Shown: in pieces, positions 61,060 to 64,000 of the stretch
Numbering within the stretch: the stretch's first letter is position 1
How the letters are laid out: the number at the start of each line of letters is the position of its first letter
Assembly (NCBI GenBank): GCA_963735955.1
Contig: CAVTND010000012.1
Coordinates: 372,001-436,000, forward strand
DNA from: CAVTND01 sp963735955
Lineage (GTDB): Bacteria > Pseudomonadota > Gammaproteobacteria > Burkholderiales > Burkholderiaceae_F
Reading direction: 5' to 3'
Length of the DNA stretch: 64,000 nt
Translations under genes and position numbers: made by a program
Notes under the pieces: model-generated
The model's input: only the letters and a program-made list of their open reading frames with translations
What the model was told of the DNA's origin: nothing
Databases searched by the model: none

Positions 61060-62055
61060 TCAACTTTCTCCGTAGAAGTCGCGCACCCATTGAACCGTGC
61101 GCGGCAGTCCTTCATCGATCGTGGTGTGCGGTTCCCAGCCGAACTCGTTTCGCATCGGATCAATGTCCGCGCAGGTCATCGTCACATCACCCGGTTGCAT
61201 GGGCAACATGCGTAACGCCGGCGCGCGTCCGGTCGCCCGGGACAGCACCTCTATGAAGCGCATCAGCGGCTCGGGCCGGTGGTTGCCGATGTTGATGATC
61301 CGGTGCGGGGCCGCACCGCGCTTTCCGGACGGCACCTTGGGTGGCACATCCAGCACGCGCAGCACGGCATCGACCGCATCGTCGATGAAGGTGAAGTCAC
61401 GCTGCGGCTCGCCGTGACCATAGACATCAATTGTTTCGCCCGCCAGCAGCGCGCGCGTGAACTTGACTGGCGCCATGTCGGGGCGCCCCCAGGGTCCGTA
61501 GACCGTGAAGAAGCGCAGCGCGCTCGCCGGAATACCGAACTGCAGCGAATACACCAGGGCCATCAACTCGTCAGCACGCTTGGTCGCTGCGTAGAGGCTG
61601 ATCGGCGCATCGACCGGATCCTCGGCACGGAAAGGTGTGCGCGTGCTGTTGCCGTAGACGCTCGACGATGAGGCGTAGGCAAGGTGCCCGACCTGGTGGT
61701 GGCGGCATGCTTCGAGCAGATTGACAAAGGCCACCAGATTGCTTTGCACGTAGGCGTTCGGATCCTCGAACGAGTAGCGCACACCCGCTTGCGCGGCAAG
61801 GTGCACGACCTGGCGAATCTCGTGGAGCTCGAACAGTCGATCGACTGATTCACGGTCGGCCAGCTCGGTCCGCTCGAAAGTCCACCCAGCGACGCCCTCG
61901 AGCTGGGCCAGTCGGGCTTTCTTCAATATCGGGTCGTAGTACGCATTCAGGTTGTCCACTCCGAGCACGGTCTGGCCGCGTGCAGCGAGAGCCCGCGCAA
62001 CGTGCATGCCGATGAATCCAGCGGCCCCGGTGACCAGAATCTTTCCGTGCATCAT
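61060..62055 (-). CDS. NAD-dependent epimerase, UDP-glucuronate 4-epimerase type
   Basis: A 331-residue extended SDR enzyme with the NAD motif TGAAGFIG (9-16), SSSVYG around 131-135, and the catalytic Y155-x-x-x-K159. The opening GVDNLNAYYDPILKKARL and VYGPWGRPDMAPVKFT are characteristic of UDP-glucuronate 4-epimerases used for surface polysaccharides. Its ATG shares one base with the uvrA stop (TAATG), so it may be coupled to uvrA, an unusual pairing without known functional logic. Confidence 0.9.
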   Translation of the reverse strand: MMHGKILVTGAAGFIGMHVARALAARGQTVLGVDNLNAYYDPILKKARLAQLEGVAGWTFERTELADRESVDRLFELHEIRQVVHLAAQAGVRYSFEDPNAYVQSNLVAFVNLLEACRHHQVGHLAYASSSSVYGNSTRTPFRAEDPVDAPISLYAATKRADELMALVYSLQFGIPASALRFFTVYGPWGRPDMAPVKFTRALLAGETIDVYGHGEPQRDFTFIDDAVDAVLRVLDVPPKVPSGKRGAAPHRIINIGNHRPEPLMRFIEVLSRATGRAPALRMLPMQPGDVTMTCADIDPMRNEFGWEPHTTIDEGLPRTVQWVRDFYGES

Positions 62056-64000
62056 TACGCCGCCTTGCGCTGGGCTTGCCGCGCCAATGCCGGCGCGAGA
62101 TAGCGCCCGGTGTGACTTTCCTTGTTGGCTGCAATCGCCTCGGGCGGACCGGTTGCAATGATCCGGCCACCGCCGTCGCCGCCTTCGGGGCCAAGATCGA
62201 TCACCCAGTCTGCGGTCTTGATGACATCGAGATTGTGTTCAATCACGACCACCGTGTTGCCGGCGTCGCGCAGCTGGTGCAGCACCTTGAGCAGCAGCGC
62301 AATGTCGTGGAAATGCAGCCCAGTGGTGGGTTCATCGAGAATGTACAGCGTGCGACCCGTGTCGCGCTTGGAAAGTTCGAGCGAAAGCTTGACACGCTGT
62401 GCCTCGCCGCCCGAAAGAGTGGTCGCGCTCTGCCCAAGCTTGATGTAGCCCAGACCGACGTCGAGCAAGGTCTGCAGCTTGCGCGCGATCGCCGGCACCG
62501 CGCTGAAGAATTCATGCGCATCTTCGACCGTCAGGTCGAGAACGTCGGCGATGCTGCGGAACTTGTAGTGCACTTCGAGCGTTTCGCGGTTGTAGCGCTT
62601 GCCATGGCAGACGTCGCACGGGACGTAGACATCGGGCAGAAAATGCATCTCGACCTTGATCACGCCGTCGCCCTGGCAGCTTTCGCAGCGGCCGCCCTTG
62701 ACGTTGAACGAGAACCGGCCCGCTTCGTAACCGCGCTCGCGCGCCGTCGGCGTTTCCGCAAACAGCTCGCGAATCGGGGTAAAGAGGCCCGTGTACGTGG
62801 CAGGGTTTGAACGCGGCGTGCGCCCGATCGGACTCTGGTCCACGTTGACAACCTTGTCGAAGTGCTCGATACCGTCCATTGAGACGTAGGGGGCAGGCTC
62901 TGCCGCGGAGCCATACAGGTGCCGTGCCACTGCGGCATACAGGGTGTCGTTGATCAGTGTGGACTTGCCGGAGCCGGATACGCCGGTCACGCAGCTCAGC
63001 AATCCGGCCGGTAGTTCGAGCGTGATGTCCTTCAGATTGTTGCCGCTCGCGCCGGCGAGCTTCAGCCAGTGCGTGAATGGCGGCGTGCGGTCGCTCGGAA
63101 TCTCGATCTGTCGCCGCCCAGAGAGATACTGACCGGTCAGCGAAGTCTCGTCGGCCAGCACCTGCGCCAGTGTGCCCTGCGCGATCACCTCGCCGCCGTG
63201 GACGCCGGCGCCGAGCCCCATGTCAACGATGTGGTCGGCGGCACGAATCGCGTCTTCATCGTGCTCGACCACGATCACGGTGTTGCCGAGGTCTCGCAGA
63301 TGCTTGAGCGTGTCGATCAGTCGACCGTTGTCGCGCTGATGCAGTCCGATCGAAGGCTCATCCAGCACGTACATCACCCCGGTCAGCCCGGAGCCGATCT
63401 GCGATGCAAGGCGGATCCGCTGTGATTCGCCGCCGGAGAGCGTCTCGGCCGAGCGGTCCAGCGACAGGTAGTCGAGCCCGACGTTGACCAGAAAGCGCAG
63501 GCGTGCGCCGATCTCCTTGACGATCTTGCTGGCGATCTCCTTCTTGGCGCCGGTAAAGCGCAGGCGTTCGAAATAGGAGGCCGCGTCGCGCAGCGGTGCG
63601 GCTGCGATCTGGTAGATCGCACGGCTCTCCGCGCCCTCGCCCACCAAGACATTGCGAGCTTCGCGCCGCAGCCGGCTGCCCTCGCAGACCGGGCAGGCGC
63701 GCTGGCTGCGCAACTTGGACAGTTCTTCGCGTACCACCAGGGAATCGGTCTCTTTCAGGCGGCGTTCGAGATTGGGAATCACGCCTTCGAAGGAGTGCCG
63801 ACGCTGTATCTTGCGGCCGCGCTCGTTGGTGTAGGTGAAGGCAATCTCGGTCTCGCCCGATCCGTGCAGGATCACCTTGCGTGCGGCCTCGGCCAATTCG
63901 TCCCAGGGCGACTCGATGTCGAACTGATAGTGCTGAGCCAATGTGGCCAGCATCTGGTGGTAGTACTGGTTGCGCGCGTCCCATCCCTTGATCGCACCGC
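62055..64000 (-). CDS. uvrA: excinuclease ABC subunit A (5' end outside window)
   Basis: UvrA detects bulky DNA lesions and loads UvrB. The visible 648 residues are the C-terminal two thirds; the reading frame is open to the window edge (GAIKGWDARNQYYHQ before the first Met), so the start lies beyond 64000. Visible features are the first ABC signature LSGGESQRIRLASQIG, the second Walker A GVSGSGKSTLIN, the zinc finger CESCQGDG...CDVCHGKR, and the second signature LSGGEAQRVKLSLEL with ILDEPTTGLH. The stop TAA overlaps the epimerase start. Confidence 0.97.
   Translation of the reverse strand, partial: GAIKGWDARNQYYHQMLATLAQHYQFDIESPWDELAEAARKVILHGSGETEIAFTYTNERGRKIQRRHSFEGVIPNLERRLKETDSLVVREELSKLRSQRACPVCEGSRLRREARNVLVGEGAESRAIYQIAAAPLRDAASYFERLRFTGAKKEIASKIVKEIGARLRFLVNVGLDYLSLDRSAETLSGGESQRIRLASQIGSGLTGVMYVLDEPSIGLHQRDNGRLIDTLKHLRDLGNTVIVVEHDEDAIRAADHIVDMGLGAGVHGGEVIAQGTLAQVLADETSLTGQYLSGRRQIEIPSDRTPPFTHWLKLAGASGNNLKDITLELPAGLLSCVTGVSGSGKSTLINDTLYAAVARHLYGSAAEPAPYVSMDGIEHFDKVVNVDQSPIGRTPRSNPATYTGLFTPIRELFAETPTARERGYEAGRFSFNVKGGRCESCQGDGVIKVEMHFLPDVYVPCDVCHGKRYNRETLEVHYKFRSIADVLDLTVEDAHEFFSAVPAIARKLQTLLDVGLGYIKLGQSATTLSGGEAQRVKLSLELSKRDTGRTLYILDEPTTGLHFHDIALLLKVLHQLRDAGNTVVVIEHNLDVIKTADWVIDLGPEGGDGGGRIIATGPPEAIAANKESHTGRYLAPALARQAQRKAA

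Noticed and set aside
59753..61090. 445-codon open frame on the minus strand across the Kef-type antiporter gene
   Set aside because: Antisense shadow of a real membrane protein gene, with no ribosome site or recognisable domain.

Overview
The window is a high-GC, gene-dense chromosomal segment from a betaproteobacterium, most likely in or near the Burkholderiales. This rests on conserved gene neighbourhoods: gpmA-envC-ctpA-moeB opposite rhodanese-grxC-secB-gpsA; a cox cluster containing a DUF2244 gene, a 42-residue cytochrome oxidase assembly peptide, DUF2970 and a convergent twin-TM gene; TPR-lolB-ispE-tRNAGln-prs-rplY-pth-ychF; and rpoN-hpf-ptsN-hprK-rapZ next to lptBAC-kdsCD. There is no transposase, integrase, phage gene or CRISPR array, so this is core rather than accessory DNA.

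Layout. 1-3.4 kb: a pyrimidine 5'-nucleotidase-like HAD protein, the protease SppA and the nucleoid-occlusion factor SlmA. 3.4-12.4 kb: moeB, ctpA, envC and gpmA on the minus strand, then the divergent rhodanese, grxC, secB, gpsA and LOG-type genes, with trmL and comF converging. 12.4-13.9 kb: a frameshifted bioC-like gene and a BON-LysM protein. 14.0-23.5 kb: a complete aa3/caa3-type cytochrome c oxidase locus (subunits II, I and III; assembly factors Cox11, SURF1 and Sco; heme A synthesis ctaA and ctaB). 23.5-32.1 kb: an unknown HxD protein, rpoH, ftsX (frameshifted), ftsE, the polyphosphate genes ppk-sixA-ppx, and ftsY. 32.3-39.1 kb: rsmD, coaD, DUF418, MOSC, ychF, GNAT, patatin-like and pth. 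39.2-48.7 kb: rplY, prs, tRNA-Gln(UUG), ispE, lolB, a TPR protein, fpg, a dynamin-like GTPase and mutY. 48.7-55.1 kb: a Lon-N domain protein, rapZ (frameshifted), hprK, ptsN, an Ada-like methyltransferase, hpf and rpoN. 55.3-64 kb: the LPS transport and Kdo genes lptB-lptA-lptC-kdsC-kdsD, a Kef-type antiporter, a nucleotide-sugar epimerase and uvrA, which runs off the right edge.

The main non-coding signals are a perfect CIRCE operator upstream of rpoH (25251-25277), a 274-bp MITE-like element with 30-bp terminal inverted repeats and two nested hairpin arms between hprK and ptsN (51428-51701), a GC-rich REP-like repeat at two loci in opposite orientation (3432-3550 and 38319-38460), short tandem repeats rich in stop codons just after genes, and several clear intrinsic terminators.

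Four genes carry apparent single-base indels (bioC twice, coxB, ftsX, rapZ). Three of these families are normally intact core genes, so sequence or assembly error is at least as likely as real decay. I did not find a convincing new multigene system here. The strongest leads are the regulatory and repeat elements.
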